From Cordilura impudica (lineage: Eukaryota; Arthropoda; Insecta; Diptera; Scathophagidae), in assembly GCA_963682025.1 (NCBI GenBank), contig OY821521.1, positions 115,868,852 to 115,932,851 of the forward strand: DNA of 64,000 bases, given 5' to 3'. Position numbers and translations under genes: made by a program. This document shows, one piece after another, positions 1 through 11,272 of the stretch (the first letter of the stretch is position 1; each line of letters begins with the position of its first letter). The notes beneath the pieces were generated by a model that was not told the DNA's origin, searched no databases, and saw only the letters and a list, made by a program, of their open reading frames with translations.

Positions 1-240
1 AATTTTAATTTTCCATTTTTCATTTTCCATTTTCCATTTTCCATTTTTCCTTTTTAATTTTTAATTTTAATATTTAATTTTTATTTTTAATTTCTATTAA
101 TTTTTAATTTTTAGGCCTTTGTGACACGTGCAATATTAATATACACACAACTGTAATGACTTCAAAATACGAAGAATTACAACATATACAACATATCTTA
201 AGAAAAACAACAAACACACTGAAAAATTTTATTTTTTCAA
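1..240. repeat. AT-rich low-complexity DNA
   Basis: The first 118 bases are short iterations of TTTTCCATTTT and TTTAATTTTT. The rest is AT-rich with no open frame of note. No function is visible. Confidence 0.6.
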
Positions 241-556
241 GGGTTTTTCAAAATTTCATTCATAACTCGTGACCCCTTTGACCGATTTTGACGATTTTAA
301 ATAGCAACTCCTTTGGGATGTTAGTAAACGATTTTATACAAAAACGAACGGTCTAGCTTAAATATTGACGGCGTGATCGTGATTTCCACAGACAGACGGA
401 CAGACGGTCATCGCTAAATCAACTTCCCTTGTTATAATGATCAAGAAAAAATATGGTTTTGGGATCTCCAGAATTTATTTCGATGCGTTACAAATGGAAT
501 GACAAACCTATATATACCCTCTGCCACTGAGGTGTGGAGGGTATAATAAAAAACAT
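241..556 (+). repeat. Dispersed noncoding repeat, probable 3' end
   Basis: The block contains a GACAGACGGACAGACGG motif (near 391) and ends with CCCTCTGCCACTGAGGTG followed by GGAGGGTATAATAAAA. From memory, terminal blocks of this style are very common in higher flies. The stretch from 47329 looks like the opposite end of the same kind of element (TGCCGAATC, then CCCTCCACG). It has no coding capacity. The family name and exact limits are not established here. Confidence 0.45.
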
Positions 557-1402
557 TTAAAAAAAATAACATAAAAGCAATTAAAAAAAATAAAAAAAAT
601 TACAAAATGAAAAAAAAAAACATTTTACGGGCTTCATTTATTCAATAACCCCTTGTACAATGCATCATTTATTATACGCTCAGCGTAGAGGCTTTTCTCA
701 GGGGTAATGGTTCTTATTTTTGATGCGACTGTATCAAAGATGAAGCAATGTTGGCTGTATGGAAGAGGAATTTAAGGTTTCGCTCCGGAATGAGTGGGAT
801 TGAAACGTCTAAAGAAATGAGCATCATGCATTTCGGATACACCCGATATTACCGAGGAAACGTGACAAACGAAAAGAATTTAGAGAAAATGATTTTATTT
901 GGATTGCAATAACAGGCAGGAGAATATGCGGTTGTTTTATTTCCCAAAAACTAAGTATATACAAAAATTGCTGGGACAAAATTGCCGTTTGGCGAATGTG
1001 GATTGCAAAAAGATGTTGATATGTTCAATCATTTTGACAATAGTAAATTTGGAACGAAACGATTGAAGCAAGTACTGTTCCAGTAAAAAAATTCTCTGGA
1101 ATAGAGACAGAACATCATACCGAACCCGCTCAGCGTACATATGGCAAAAGGAAATTGGATAAAACAGACATGAATCTAGAGGAATTCGAATTTTACTCAC
1201 GCCAAGCTGAAGTTACTAAGGCGGCTGCCCAAGGAGTGAACACGATAAAAGAAGAAGAGAAATTGGTTCGGAGAAAAAGTTTTCTAGAGAGTAAAAAATG
1301 CACCAAAAGCAAATGGTTGCTGCGCAACGGAGTATAAAAGCACCGGAACTGACAACATTTTTTTAAATAACTTAAGGAGGATTACAGCAAATTTGGATCG
1401 TT
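557..1402. other. Unassigned stretch, no recognisable gene
   Basis: This is A-rich at its left end and then moderately balanced in composition. A 60-codon open frame at 1155-1337 (+), rich in Lys and Glu, matches nothing I recognise. Because a P-transposase relic starts just downstream, part of this stretch may be decayed transposon sequence, but I cannot demonstrate that. Confidence 0.4.
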
Positions 1403-1665
1403 ATGGATCAGGGACAGACAAACATTGGATTTGTCAATCAGTTAGGAGTTATACCTGATTCTCCTCACCTTAAAACTGTGAATAACAAGGAAGTATTTAT
1501 TATGTACGACTACTGTCACTTGCTAAAGTCAATTCGGAACAAACTGCTTAATCATAACATTTGAACAGGGAACGGTACAGCAAGCATAGATGTTTTAAGA
1601 GCTGTATACGAATCAAACAAGAAAAGTCTTGTAGAACGATTTTGTATTCAGCTTGATATAAGTTT
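1403..1665 (+). pseudogene. P-element/THAP9-type transposase relic
   Basis: Reading from 1403 gives MDQGQTNIGFVNQLGV, then a short linker and MYDYCHLLKSIRNKLLNHN before a TGA at 1562. The order DQGTN, LGV, P, (Y/D)xxHLLKSxRNxL is the signature of P-element and THAP9 transposases; it covers part of the RNase H-like catalytic and GTP-binding core. A second segment after the stop (about 1588-1660) reads VLRAVYESNKKSLVERF, resembling the next conserved block. No THAP domain, other catalytic acidic residues or terminal repeats are seen. The fragment cannot make a working enzyme. I infer an old, heavily truncated insertion. Confidence 0.6.
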
Positions 1666-1740
1666 TCATTTAATTATGAAATTGTTAAAAATATCAGCGT
1701 TTAACTCAACCCGGCAAATAAAATATTTTCCATAATGAAT

Positions 1741-1983
1741 AAGCGTACTAGTTTCCTTGTAGTTTTTGTAAAGTGTATTAGTTTTTTATTTTTAACCTAG
1801 ATGGTTGCTTGGTAATTTTGGAAAACATTTAACCATAATGGAGTAAATGCTTTATTACTTATGACGGCTATTATTTGTAATAAACAATAACTTATGCAAA
1901 TCAGTATTAAGTGTTCTGTCCGTCATGCTATTAACACGTGTCGTTCTTTATTTTCTGTTTTTGTCGTGTTATAGTACGGTATG

Positions 1984-2036
<53 letters not shown>

Positions 2037-2676
2037 TTATATATAAATAAAATTTGAATCAAACATTTAAATAAACATTTAAATAAACAAAAAAATAAAA
2101 AACAATAACACATAATTGTAATAAAAAAAACAAAAACACAAAATTCTAATAAAAACCATCCAACAATAAGTCAAACAAAAATCATCCACAAAATAAAATT
2201 TTTAAATAAGCAACCAACCATAACAATCAAACACAGCAACGAGTCAATAGTTCCTCTGAAACTTACAAAAATCAGCCACAAAATGAAAATTGAAAAAACA
2301 ACCAACAGTAAAAATCAAACACATTATAACTTAACACATCATATACTTGTTTTCTTTGCTTCATAACACCTACTCATCGTACAACACAACCAACAACATC
2401 ATCTACAGCAGTCAAGCCTTTTTGTTATATTCTTCAACTACACAAAGGGCTTTTATGCTTCTCTATATAAGTATCATTGTTGTTGTTATTTTTTTCCTCT
2501 CCCTTAATTTGTTTTAACATAGTACACGTGGCAATGTATTCTTTTTGCTGTTGGTTAGGTTAGTGATGAAGTCATAACACTGGTTACTAACCATACGAAT
2601 AACAGCATACCGATTACTTGTCACCTGTACTATTGTTTTTTTTGGAATATTGTCTTATATTTTTATTAATTTTGAA
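1741..2676. other. AT-rich spacer
   Basis: No gene is seen. It contains a TA microsatellite (listed separately), runs of AAACAAAAA-type sequence, and a CAACA-rich tract near 2380-2410. The jockey-type LINE begins at its right end. Confidence 0.5.
1981..2036. repeat. (TA)n microsatellite
   Basis: An alternating TA tract of about 50 bases is interrupted by single G bases near 2001. It gives a meaningless open frame of alternating Tyr and Ile on the minus strand. Confidence 0.9.
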
Positions 2677-3386
2677 ATGTCAGTTAAATTCGGAATAGAC
2701 TTCTATAACATACGTGGACTGAGGACGAATTTTTTCTCTGTATATGCCCACACTCGCTTCCATCGGCCGGATGTTTTCGCCTTATGTGAGACCCAGGTGA
2801 GTGATGATGCTGATCAACAAGATTTTCACCTTCTATCCCTTTCCTCTTTTCATACATTCGCGAAAATGTTGTGTACCAGTTCCAGCAACATTATAACTGT
2901 AATGATGCAGAATTGAACGCACTTTGGGTTAAGTTCAAAATCAGGTAACACATTTTGCATTTCGGGATTCTATATAAAAGCCCAAACAAAGAAAGGGAGC
3001 ATACCTATAATGGCTTCGATGCCCTTTCTGAATCCACAACTAGAATCCTAGAGAGTTGCCCGAATTGCGAAATCGTAGTTGCCGGCGATTTTAATATTCA
3101 CCACTCTTCTTGGCTTCACACTTCGAGTCAAACAACTCCCGAAGGCCGTTACGTTGAGCTTTTCGCCCCGCATAACCACATAGTGCAACTAGTGAATGAA
3201 CCAACGCACATTCCGTGCATTGAAGGGCAAAGACAAAATACTCTCGACCTCTTTCTAACTTCACATCCTGACAAATATGAAGTGAAAATACTTGCACCTC
3301 TCGGTAATTGGGATCACTGCACCATTTCCGCATCCTTTTCTTACTCTGTACTTCAAAGTGGTTCAACACCAGCTATGAAACGCTAA
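2677..3386 (+). pseudogene. LINE endonuclease domain, broken
   Basis: This is an apurinic-type (EEP) endonuclease that would nick target DNA to prime reverse transcription. Frame one (2677-2916) carries the N-terminal YNIRGLRTNF strand and the catalytic glutamate in FALCETQV. After a frame change, frame two (2955-3386) carries GDFNIHHSSWL (active-site Asp and Asn), the NTLDLFLT strand and the final NWDHCTIS motif, where most relatives have SDH. The order and spacing fit LINE ORF2. The frame break near 2917-2955 disables it. Confidence 0.75.
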
Positions 3387-3941
3387 GTTTTTATTTACGA
3401 AAAGGCTCGTTGGACGGAGCGTAACGACTTCTTCATGCGTTTTAACTGAAAACTTTGTTGCCTGGATAATAATATTGATGCTGCAGCGATAATGGTGGAA
3501 AACCTAATAATGCTTGGTATGCGATTATTCATTCCATCAAAACACATTTCGGCTAAACCTAATCAAAAATCTTGGTTTAACCAGACTTGCAGTGATGCAG
3601 CCAGATCCACAAAGGAAGCATTTAGAAATTGGCGTGAAAATAAAAATTTCGGCAATGAACTGCTACGCAAATAGGCGAGAACCGAATATGCTAAAGCACT
3701 AAGGCGCGAAAAGTTTCTTTACGACCAGCGTCTTCATGCTAAAGTTCTTTCTGCTCCTCGGGGCTGCAAGAGCTTTTGGTCATTTGTTAAAAGAGTAAAG
3801 AGTAATGGTAGTACTGCTTTCATAACTCTTATAATGAATAACCAAATATTCACTGACCCGATCAACCACTACCCGATCTCGAAAGAGTATCTTGTACTAT
3901 ACCTAAAATATTCTTTCGAGCACGTGCAGTTAAAAAGGTTC

Positions 3942-5225
3942 TTTTGGATCTCAACATAAATAAGTCTCCGGGACCAGATGGTCTACCAGCACTGGTGCTG
4001 AATCAGTGCTCTTCGACGCTAGTCTTTCGTACCATGCGGGAGTTTTTTCCTCTTGCTAGAAGGGTGCTAATGTCCAACCGATCCCTAAAAAGGTTGCGGC
4101 TAATAACCCTGAAAATTACCGTCCAATTGCAATCCACTCTATGCTCTCAAAGGTGATGGAGAGCATGATCAATTTCCCTCTTGTGAACTACCTAGAGGCC
4201 ACCTCACTTCTTAATGATCGACAGTATGGTTTCGGTAGAAACCGTTCCACGGGAGACTTGTTAGCGCTACTTTCTGAGCGCTGGAGTCGATCCATTCACA
4301 ATTTTGTGGAATGCAAAGGGGTTGTTCTAGATATTTCCAAGGCATTCGATCGCGTGTGGCACAGTGCATTGATATCAAAACTTATTGCATTTGGGGTCGG
4401 TAATGACTTCTCTGGATTTATATCGAGTTTTCTCAGAGACAGAATATACGTGTTGTTATTGATGGGGACTCATCTAATGAGTTTCAGCTTAATGCAGGGG
4501 TACCCCAAATTTCCGTTCTTTCTCCTTATCTTTCTGAACGACCTTCTTGGTCAAAATTTTAATTCTATATACTCTTTATCAGATGACAGCAGCAGTTGTC
4601 AATTATTTGCCTTTAATTGGAGACCAAGCCTCTTGGAGGTTGGGGGCAAAAGGCGGACAATGAATGACACACCCTATCAAGATCTGTTACAAATCTCCGA
4701 GTGAGGTAAAGCGAATAGGGTTGATTTTATTGCGCTGAAGACTCAATGTTTTATGTTGAACAATAGGGCCAAGGATTCAACAATGTCATCTGTATATATG
4801 GGTGGTATAGGTATTGAGGAATCGGATACTTTTAATGTTAGGCATGAGAGTTCAATGTGTGCAAAAATTACTTCACTCTTTCTGATCTCCTTAAAATCTA
4901 TACCACTTAAATCCGACCAAAAATGGAATACAACTCCTATATATGGGCAGGAGCTTCCAAGTCTATTTTGGAGCTATTAGACCTTATGCAAAGGAGGGCG
5001 TTGTCGCCCATCAATGACCGTGGGGTATCCAACTCTATGGACTCATTGGAACATCGCCGGAATGTGTGTTGTGTAGCACTGTTCTATAGATATTACCATG
5101 GGAAATATTCTTCTGAGATTAGCGAACTAATTCCAAGTACCCTAGTTTCAGTTCACTCTACCCGCTTCCCTAGTAGATCGCATCCGTTTGTAGTCTATTG
5201 TCCAGTTGACCGCATCCCGCATTGA
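3942..5225 (+). pseudogene. LINE reverse transcriptase and C-terminus, broken
   Basis: Motif 1 reads NKSPGPDGLPALVLNQC. After a frame change at about 4141 come YGFGRNRSTGDLL and the motif A aspartate in LDISKAFDRVWH. Motif B is scrambled (QGYPKFPFFLLIFLND, from GVPQGS-type ancestors). The polymerase box reads SLSDDSSSC, so the aromatic YADD consensus is degraded though both aspartates remain. A further frame at 4923-5225 carries the C-terminal helix block MQRRALS to VDRIPH. It encodes no working enzyme. The GPDG and KAFDRVWH motifs make the family assignment firm; the clade is less sure. Confidence 0.75.
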
Positions 5226-5261
5226 ATATTGGTCAATAATTTAAAAAAAAGTATATATCGA

Positions 5262-6631
5262 TAAAAGCGGAGACAGGGCATCCCATTATAGTGTCAATGA
5301 ACCTTCCAGCGTTCCCAAGATAGGCAATTATTCGGCTTTCAGGATTAACCTTTGTATCCATTCTGATACTGTCAAGTCGAAATTCAATCTAGTCAAACCA
5401 CTCTCCACAGATTTATAGTGGACATAGCCAAAAGCACTTTCAATATCCATAAGGGAACATAAGGCAATCGTTTTCGTCTCTAGAATCTGTATAATCATTG
5501 AAGTTAATTTATGAATAGCTGTGATCGATGATTTGCCTTTACCATATATACAATGAAGATTGTGCAGTGTTTTTGTATAAAAGTTCATTGGGAACATGTG
5601 GTGCATTGTCTTTAACACGAAGGATGAAAGAGTGATTGGCCTGTACGATTTTGTTAGTCAGCAGGTGTGTTCCCTCGTTTAACAAGAAATATTACATTTA
5701 CCCTCTCTATTTAGTTGCGATATTGCAAAGAAAAAAATTGACTCTGAATATACGAGTCCGGACCATTCGTATATAGGGGAGAAAAGATCTTGTCATGTCC
5801 CGGTAATATATGAGGTTGAAATGAATTTATACTTCGTACGACCCTTTCATATTTTATGATTTGTCATATTTAGAAACAGTTTATGTTGCTTCAGTTTTCT
5901 ATTTCGTTGAGTCCATAGCAAAACTACATCCCAAACAAAATAAGTTGTAAGTAGAAGCTCCAGGGTTTTACCAAACATTTACTTTGAATCATTTGTTTCG
6001 ATAGTACCTTTTGCTCGGTCTTATTTTGAAAATTATGCTCCATGATTTCTTGCCGTTTCTGGCATATCCTTTAATTAATCAAAAGTTTCACTCTTTTGAT
6101 AAACTAACATTCCTGCTATATTCGGTAAGGGTAGTTATAAACCTTTGATAGTTATTTATGGCCTTAGTCCTATTAAATGCCTGCCTAGCTACCTTTCTAA
6201 GTTATTCAAGTGCTCTTCTTCTTCAATAGAATGATATACAGTTTCATCATGATTTGTATTTATTACCATTTGTAACCCCAGCCTTGCCTCATTTGCTATT
6301 GCAATATTGTAGGCATTGGCATCATCAACATTGTTATATTTTTTGCATTACACAATTAGAGCCTTCCTCTTTTCAGTAGGTACTTCTAACATTTCACCTG
6401 GGAAACATGCAGAGAACGAATCTACCTCCGTGCGTACCCCCATCCATTAGCCTCTATTCGCATGGTTACTGTATCACCATAGGCGACAGGAATTTCTGCT
6501 TTCATGTCGTAGATTAACTTACATTGTTAATATTAAGCCCACGTATTTTACCAGGCCTAATGCACTGTTCTTGGATGAGATCAATGTTGTAGGTGTTTTT
6601 GGCAAATCCTCTGCTAATTTTCTTTGATGCT
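5262..6631 (-). pseudogene. R1/I-like LINE ORF2 remnant, interrupted by copia
   Basis: Read on the minus strand from the copia insertion point, the first codons give KSASKKISRGFAKNTYNIDL and IQEQ, the start of an EEP endonuclease, then GKIRGLNINN and YGDTVTMRIEANGWGYARR. A linker with LTEYSRNVS follows (about 6110-6180). From 5618 to 5262 an RT core reads LMDIESAFGYVHYKSVESG (motif A region), and later AYLGN and GCPVS, where GCPQGG is expected. Many stops are present, and the middle of the endonuclease is lost. The coding phase runs up to the copia TSD, and sequence right of 19777 appears to continue it, so copia inserted into this element. Confidence 0.6.
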
Positions 6632-6636
6632 GATTT

Positions 6637-6845
6637 TGTTATGAAAACAATGTTTGATTGAAACACTCCATAATTTCATTAGTTTCTTTTGTTCTTAACT
6701 ACCGCCTACGTATCACATTATGATTGATCATTGTATTCAGCTATTTAAGAACAACAACCTGTTTATACCGTAAGTTCTTTTTCAACCTTTGAACAATATA
6801 CTTGATTAAATACTAATTCCACTCGTGTTTTATTTACTTTAAACT
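6637..6845 (+). repeat. Copia 5' LTR
   Basis: This LTR of about 209 bp starts TGTTATGAAAACAATG and ends TTTACTTTAAACT just before the primer site. Its last 40 bases (AAATACTAATTCCACTCGTG and onward) match the 3' LTR. The 3' copy lacks the middle of the LTR, so this is the fuller copy. Confidence 0.8.
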
Positions 6846-6859
6846 GGTTATGGGCCCAG
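6846..6859 (+). promoter_or_regulatory. Primer-binding site, half-tRNA initiator Met
   Basis: GGTTATGGGCCCAG follows the 5' LTR directly. This matches the internal-tRNA primer site known for Drosophila copia, where a cleaved initiator Met tRNA primes minus-strand DNA. Confidence 0.8.
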
Positions 6860-7090
6860 TGGAGTTTTTTTTATTAAAAAATTGTTGTCAAGTTATTTTT
6901 TGGAAGAAGTAAATATTTATTAAAAATTTATAACTGCGGATTGGGAAAAAATCTTTTTTTTTTGCTGGAGCAGCTACATCGTATCGGTTTTCAATGCTAA
7001 TACAAACAACAATTTGTGATTTGATGGAAAAAATAAAAATATTTTAGCATCTGGTGTAAAAGATTCTATAAATCAGTTTCAAATGTTCTT

Positions 7091-7664
7091 TAAGGCACGC
7101 AATGATTGTGCAGCTAATTAAGCTAAGTTAGACTCTCTTCAACAATGGCATTGCAGACTTGGCCACACCAACACGGCATCAACTAAAAACATTAGTGACA
7201 ACAATATCGCTGAGGGAGTAAAAGTTTCCGATAAAAATAATTTCTTCTGCGAAGATTGCAAGCGAGGAAAAATGCAACGTTCGTCACATTCTCTGAGCAC
7301 AAAAGTGATACAGCGAAATGTGAATTTATTCACATGGATTTATGCGGATCGATGGCTGAGACTGGTATTCATGGAGCTCGTTATTTCATGTTGCTGAAAG
7401 ATGATAGCACATGTTTCAGGTATGTTTTTGTTTTATCCAACAAATCTGAAGTGCTTAAAAACCTAAAATGTTTTATTTTTATGGTACGCCACATGACTGG
7501 CGAACGAGTGAAACATAGACGATGCAACAACGGTAGCGAGTTCATAAATAAAGATGTAAATGAGCCATTAACGAATAATGGAATTATGCTTGAAAAAATT
7601 TCACCATACACACCGGAGCAAAATTTATTCATTGACAGAGACAGAAGTCTCCTCTGTTTTACGT
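7091..7664 (+). pseudogene. Copia integrase, N-terminal part
   Basis: Reading starts in a degraded lead (MFFKARNDCAAN), continues with the GAG-pre-integrase block LQQWHCRLGHTNTAS and the zinc-binding CEDCKRGKMQRSSHS, and then the integrase core: IHMDLCGSM holds the first catalytic aspartate, and CNNGSEF stands where the second acidic residue (DNGxEF) is expected, so it is mutated to Asn. ISPYTPEQN is the conserved block before the catalytic glutamate. The frame ends where the R1-clade LINE was inserted. Little gag or protease precedes it: only about 245 bases separate the primer site from this block. Confidence 0.8.
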
Positions 7665-8416
7665 GAGTACACATTTCGTTGACATGACCTCACGGTGCTC
7701 TGAACACTGGATTGGAATATTCGCCACCTACCGACCCATTATGTAGTGAAACTACACTCCGGTACCAATTCAAGATTTGTGCATTTGGGCAGCAAATCCC
7801 ACTCCTTGGTGGGGAGTCGAGGCCTACCTTACACAACTCTGCTATTCTAGGACCACAGTACCCGGTTGAATGCAACTCCACATCGAGCTATGCTCTCCCC
7901 GCGATTTGGGTATAAGCCACGGCCACCACGATACTCCCCAAGGGGCCGTACCCGCAAGTCAGCTGGAATCAATGATTCCAGGGGCATCTGACTTCACGTG
8001 GTACCAGATATATATATAAATATATAGCCTCCGGTCAGATTTCGTAGCAAAGCTGCTACCAGCATGGCTCCAAACAGCTATGGACTGGTGGCCATTCGAA
8101 GGCCTCAGTCCCACACCCATATAACCACTCTGTGGGTGAGTGTATAGGTACACAGCTAAGGCTTTTTAGAAGGTCTTGGGTACACACGCATGCGTACATC
8201 CTGCGGATGTAAACATGCGTGTGCGATCAAACCCTTCTTAAACGTCTCCTTTTGAAGACTTCGCACGCAAACTCATTCATACAACGCATTCTCTCATCAT
8301 TCACAAGCACACCACTAACATCACAACCATCGTCCGTCAATACGACACCCAGAGAATCCAGGTCCCGTATGTCCGAGTAAAAAGTGCATATGCACAAAAC
8401 ATGAAACCAGTCCTCG

Positions 8417-10310
8417 CTAAAAGGTACAGAGCCAAGGCTCTTCTATACAAAAATGCATTAAAAGACCCGTGGCCCGTAAGCAAAATGCCCAACTCAGGCT
8501 GAAGCCAAAATCTGGACGTTTAGCCACGAACGTCACATCGCGAATGAGAGAGTATGTTACCAGTCCATTGTCACTACTGTCCCATCTATCTTGCCATCTG
8601 GAGACACCACACTCGTTTAAGAGTGCCTTGCACTCCGTCCAGCTCTTACCACTAATGTCATCGTTAGTCACCCAATCGTCCTGCAACAACGGCCGTCCTT
8701 TCTTGATCCTGTAGGCAAATATTTTACGTATCACCTCCAAGTCAAGAGGGGCTACACCTACCAACACCTGTAAGGCCTCCGTGGAGACCGCACGACAACA
8801 TGGCACACAAGCGAGCAAGACTACCCGTTGACACATAATTTTCAGCTTTCCTCTGGCAGTCGTGACCACGCTGGACCACACCGAGGAGCCATATGTTGCG
8901 CAAGCAACAAACAGTCCACGGTAAATGGCCGCATAGAACGCCTGCTGAGGCCCCCGTCATTCCTAAGAATGCGCCGGATACATCCCACCACACCAGTCAA
9001 TTTCGCCTTGATAAACTCGAGATGAACCAAGAAGTTCATACGCTCGCGCATTGTTATCCCCAAGTACTTGACCTCAGTCGCACACTTAAGGCTAACGCCA
9101 TTGGCCCTAACAGTTGGAGGTCGATTTAGCGATAAGCTGCCTTTCAGCAACATCATCACAGTTTTGTCCATTGCTACATCTACACCTACTCGTCTACTCC
9201 AATCGCAGACAATCTGCATGGCTTCCTCCCCCCTTCTCTCCAGCTCAGCACGAGACTGGCCTTCGATAAGGACGAGCAAGTCATCCGCATATGCGCTCAC
9301 ATTGTATGCAACCATCAGCCTCCGCAAAAGAAGATCCATCATTAGATTCCGCAGATGGATCCTTGCGGACAACCTCTGACCACCTCAATGCACACGGACT
9401 CGTTCACACCAACGACGCAAGTCCTCCTCCCAGAGAAGTAGTTTTTCCATAACTCCAATTCTTGGCAGCCGACCTCGCGTAGCCTCGCTAGAATGCCTTC
9501 CCATAACAGGAAGTCGAACGCACCCTTGAAATCAATAAAGCTTCCAAGGACATATCCTACCTCTGTCCTATCCAAGCACGTTTTCAAGTGCTGGCAAGCG
9601 TCCTCTACACTCCTACCGCTTTTAAAGCCAAATTGCCACTCACATGTGCCCTGGCCGATCCTCTCCTGAAGCCTTTTCACCATAATCCTTTCCAATAGTT
9701 TTCCAATTACCGGAAGCAGATTGATGCCCCTATAGAAACGAGGATTGCTCCTGATCCTATCGGGTGACTTAAGAAAAACAACGACACCGGCTATCTTCCA
9801 CGGATGTGGAATATACCCCTCTGATACACACTCTTCATAGATTGCCAACAAGTACTCAGGAATGGCCTTACAGATGCTTTTACACATCTCTCCGGTCATT
9901 CCGTCCATATCTGGAGACTTTCTACTCCATGCCTGACAAATGCTTAACTCCAACTCAGTTCTGTCCAACGGAGGAGGGGGCTCCACCCCCTGAAAAGGAA
10001 GATGGATAGAGCCCTCCACCCTTGGAAAGAACTCGCCCAGCAGATCGCGTATGCATGCCCCCATGATGGCAATATTTCATTACAAACACGCAGGCCAGAC
10101 ACATCAGTCTGCTGGCCCCTACCTCTACAGAGCTTATAGACCCTGCCCCATGGATCATCCTTTTTGTCGCGTACATATCTCCTCCAGTCATCCTCCTTCA
10201 CCTTCACGATGTGGTCCTTATAGGCACGTAGCTGCATTGCGTAATTCGTCGCACGCAGTAGCACATCATCTGCATTGGTCCGCCTGGCTCTCTGGAATCG
10301 CTACCTGAGC
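8417..10310 (-). pseudogene. R1-clade reverse transcriptase and C-terminal domain
   Basis: Three minus-strand frames make one RT. 10064-9342 carries the SPDMDGMTGEM motif, YRGINLLPVIGKLLERI, FGFKSGRSVEDACQHL, the motif A aspartate in FIDFKGAFDFLLW and CPQGSICG. After a frame change, 9372-8842 carries NVSAYADDLLVL, the YADD catalytic box. Frame 8881-8417 carries the C-terminal TEALQVLVGVAPLDLEVIR block and WQDRWDSSDNG, typical of R1-clade ORF2. These blocks fit R1/Waldo/RT-type elements well. Frameshifts near 9350 and 8860 and in the linker (about 10064-10544) make it non-functional. Confidence 0.85.
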
Positions 10311-10543
10311 TGCCGGACGGCTCTCCTCATTTCTGTCAACTCCCGCGTCCACCACTTAACCCTTCCGGGGATTGTCCTAGAACATCTCCCACGAAGGGCG
10401 TCATTGGTGTTGATTGTCTATTAGCTTGCCTATCTGCCCGTCTATAGTCAGACCCCTGAAATCCCCAATGGGCACCCCAGAGGCCGCCTCCCTAATGCAC
10501 GAACCGTACTACTCCCAATTAATTGGGAGTCTACGCCATTGCA

Positions 10544-11265
10544 TCACACAGGGGCGGGTGAGTAATGGAGCATAATCCGCATTGGATTATGATCACTCAC
10601 CCCCCAATCATCCTTAACGTCCCAGACGCAGCGAAAACGCCGCAGTACGACGTAATTTACGGCTGTCACATCAATATCACTCACACCATTGGGACCGGAA
10701 AACGTATATAGATCAGAGGGCTGATTTAACGCACTAACACCCCGATTAACCATCCAGTCACTCAACATCTCACCCCGATGGTGGTTCTGATATCCAGACG
10801 AATGCCGGGATGACTTACTGAACCACATGGGAGAGCATGCGTTCGCGTCCATACCTAGGATAATCGGGTTGCTACTCGCTAGTAGTAGCACCGTATTCAT
10901 ATACGAGATATACGGCTCCAACGGGCTGCTGAACTGACAGTATATGCTTGCCAGGAAGATTTTGCCAAATCTTCCTTCGACCAAGACACATACTCCCAGT
11001 TCTTCAGCAGATACCACAATACACTCTGCGTCGGGATCGTTGACAATTACAGTGGCTTTGACCCTAGAACAAGGGTCCTGCGATCCTGAACCAGGACAAA
11101 CCCGCTCTTCATGGCAACCATCCTTTCGCCCAATACACACATACTGGCATAAGAGCCCTGGCAATTATATTGAATAATTGTCAGAGACAACTTTGTGCCT
11201 TGTCCTAGCCCTCGCGACCAACACACTGTACGTGGGACAGGGAAAGAGACAATAGAACGGAACAA
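10544..11265 (-). pseudogene. R1-clade endonuclease domain
   Basis: The N-terminus (11265-11047) reads LTIIQYNCQGSYASMCVLGE and GFVLVQ; after a frame change the rest (11164-10544) holds IILGMDANACSPMW (active-site Asp and Asn), LYTFSGPNGVSDIDVTAVN, and the histidine motif WGVSDHNPM. This is the EEP nuclease of ORF2, which nicks the chromosomal target. The right end lies just inside the insertion border, so the element was truncated here. A frame change near 11050-11160 disables it. Confidence 0.8.
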
Positions 11266-11272
11266 GGGTCGG

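Larger units (their letters stand above)
2677..5225 (+). mobile_element. Degenerate LINE, jockey superfamily (Lian-like?)
   Basis: One non-LTR retrotransposon ORF2 can be followed in pieces over 2.5 kb on the + strand: endonuclease (2677-3386), linker (3400-3940), reverse transcriptase (3942 to about 4600) and the C-terminal domain (4923-5225). At least four frame changes or stops separate them. ORF1, a poly-A tail and target duplications are not seen, so both ends are probably missing. The C-terminal block (SLEHRRNVCC, then ALFYRYYHGKYSSEI) resembles what I recall of the Lian/Loner-type group within the jockey superfamily; that clade name is tentative. Confidence 0.75.
7665..11272 (-). mobile_element. 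R1-clade LINE inserted in copia integrase
   Basis: The copia coding sequence stops at about 7664 and resumes at about 11273; between them is a minus-strand LINE. It carries an endonuclease (11265-10544), a linker, a reverse transcriptase (10064-8842), a C-terminal domain (to 8417), and about 750 bases of 3' untranslated sequence. The right edge lies close to the start of the endonuclease, so the copy is 5'-truncated and lacks ORF1. No long poly-T is seen at the left edge. ACGT is present at both junctions, but a target duplication is not clear. Junction positions are good to about 10 bases. Confidence 0.8.

Noticed and set aside
1155..1337. A 60-codon Lys/Glu-rich frame as a possible host exon
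   Set aside because: It has no homology I recognise, no splice context, and lies beside a transposase relic.
8015..8031. Short TA repeat inside the R1-clade LINE 3' UTR
   Set aside because: Too short to report as a microsatellite of interest.
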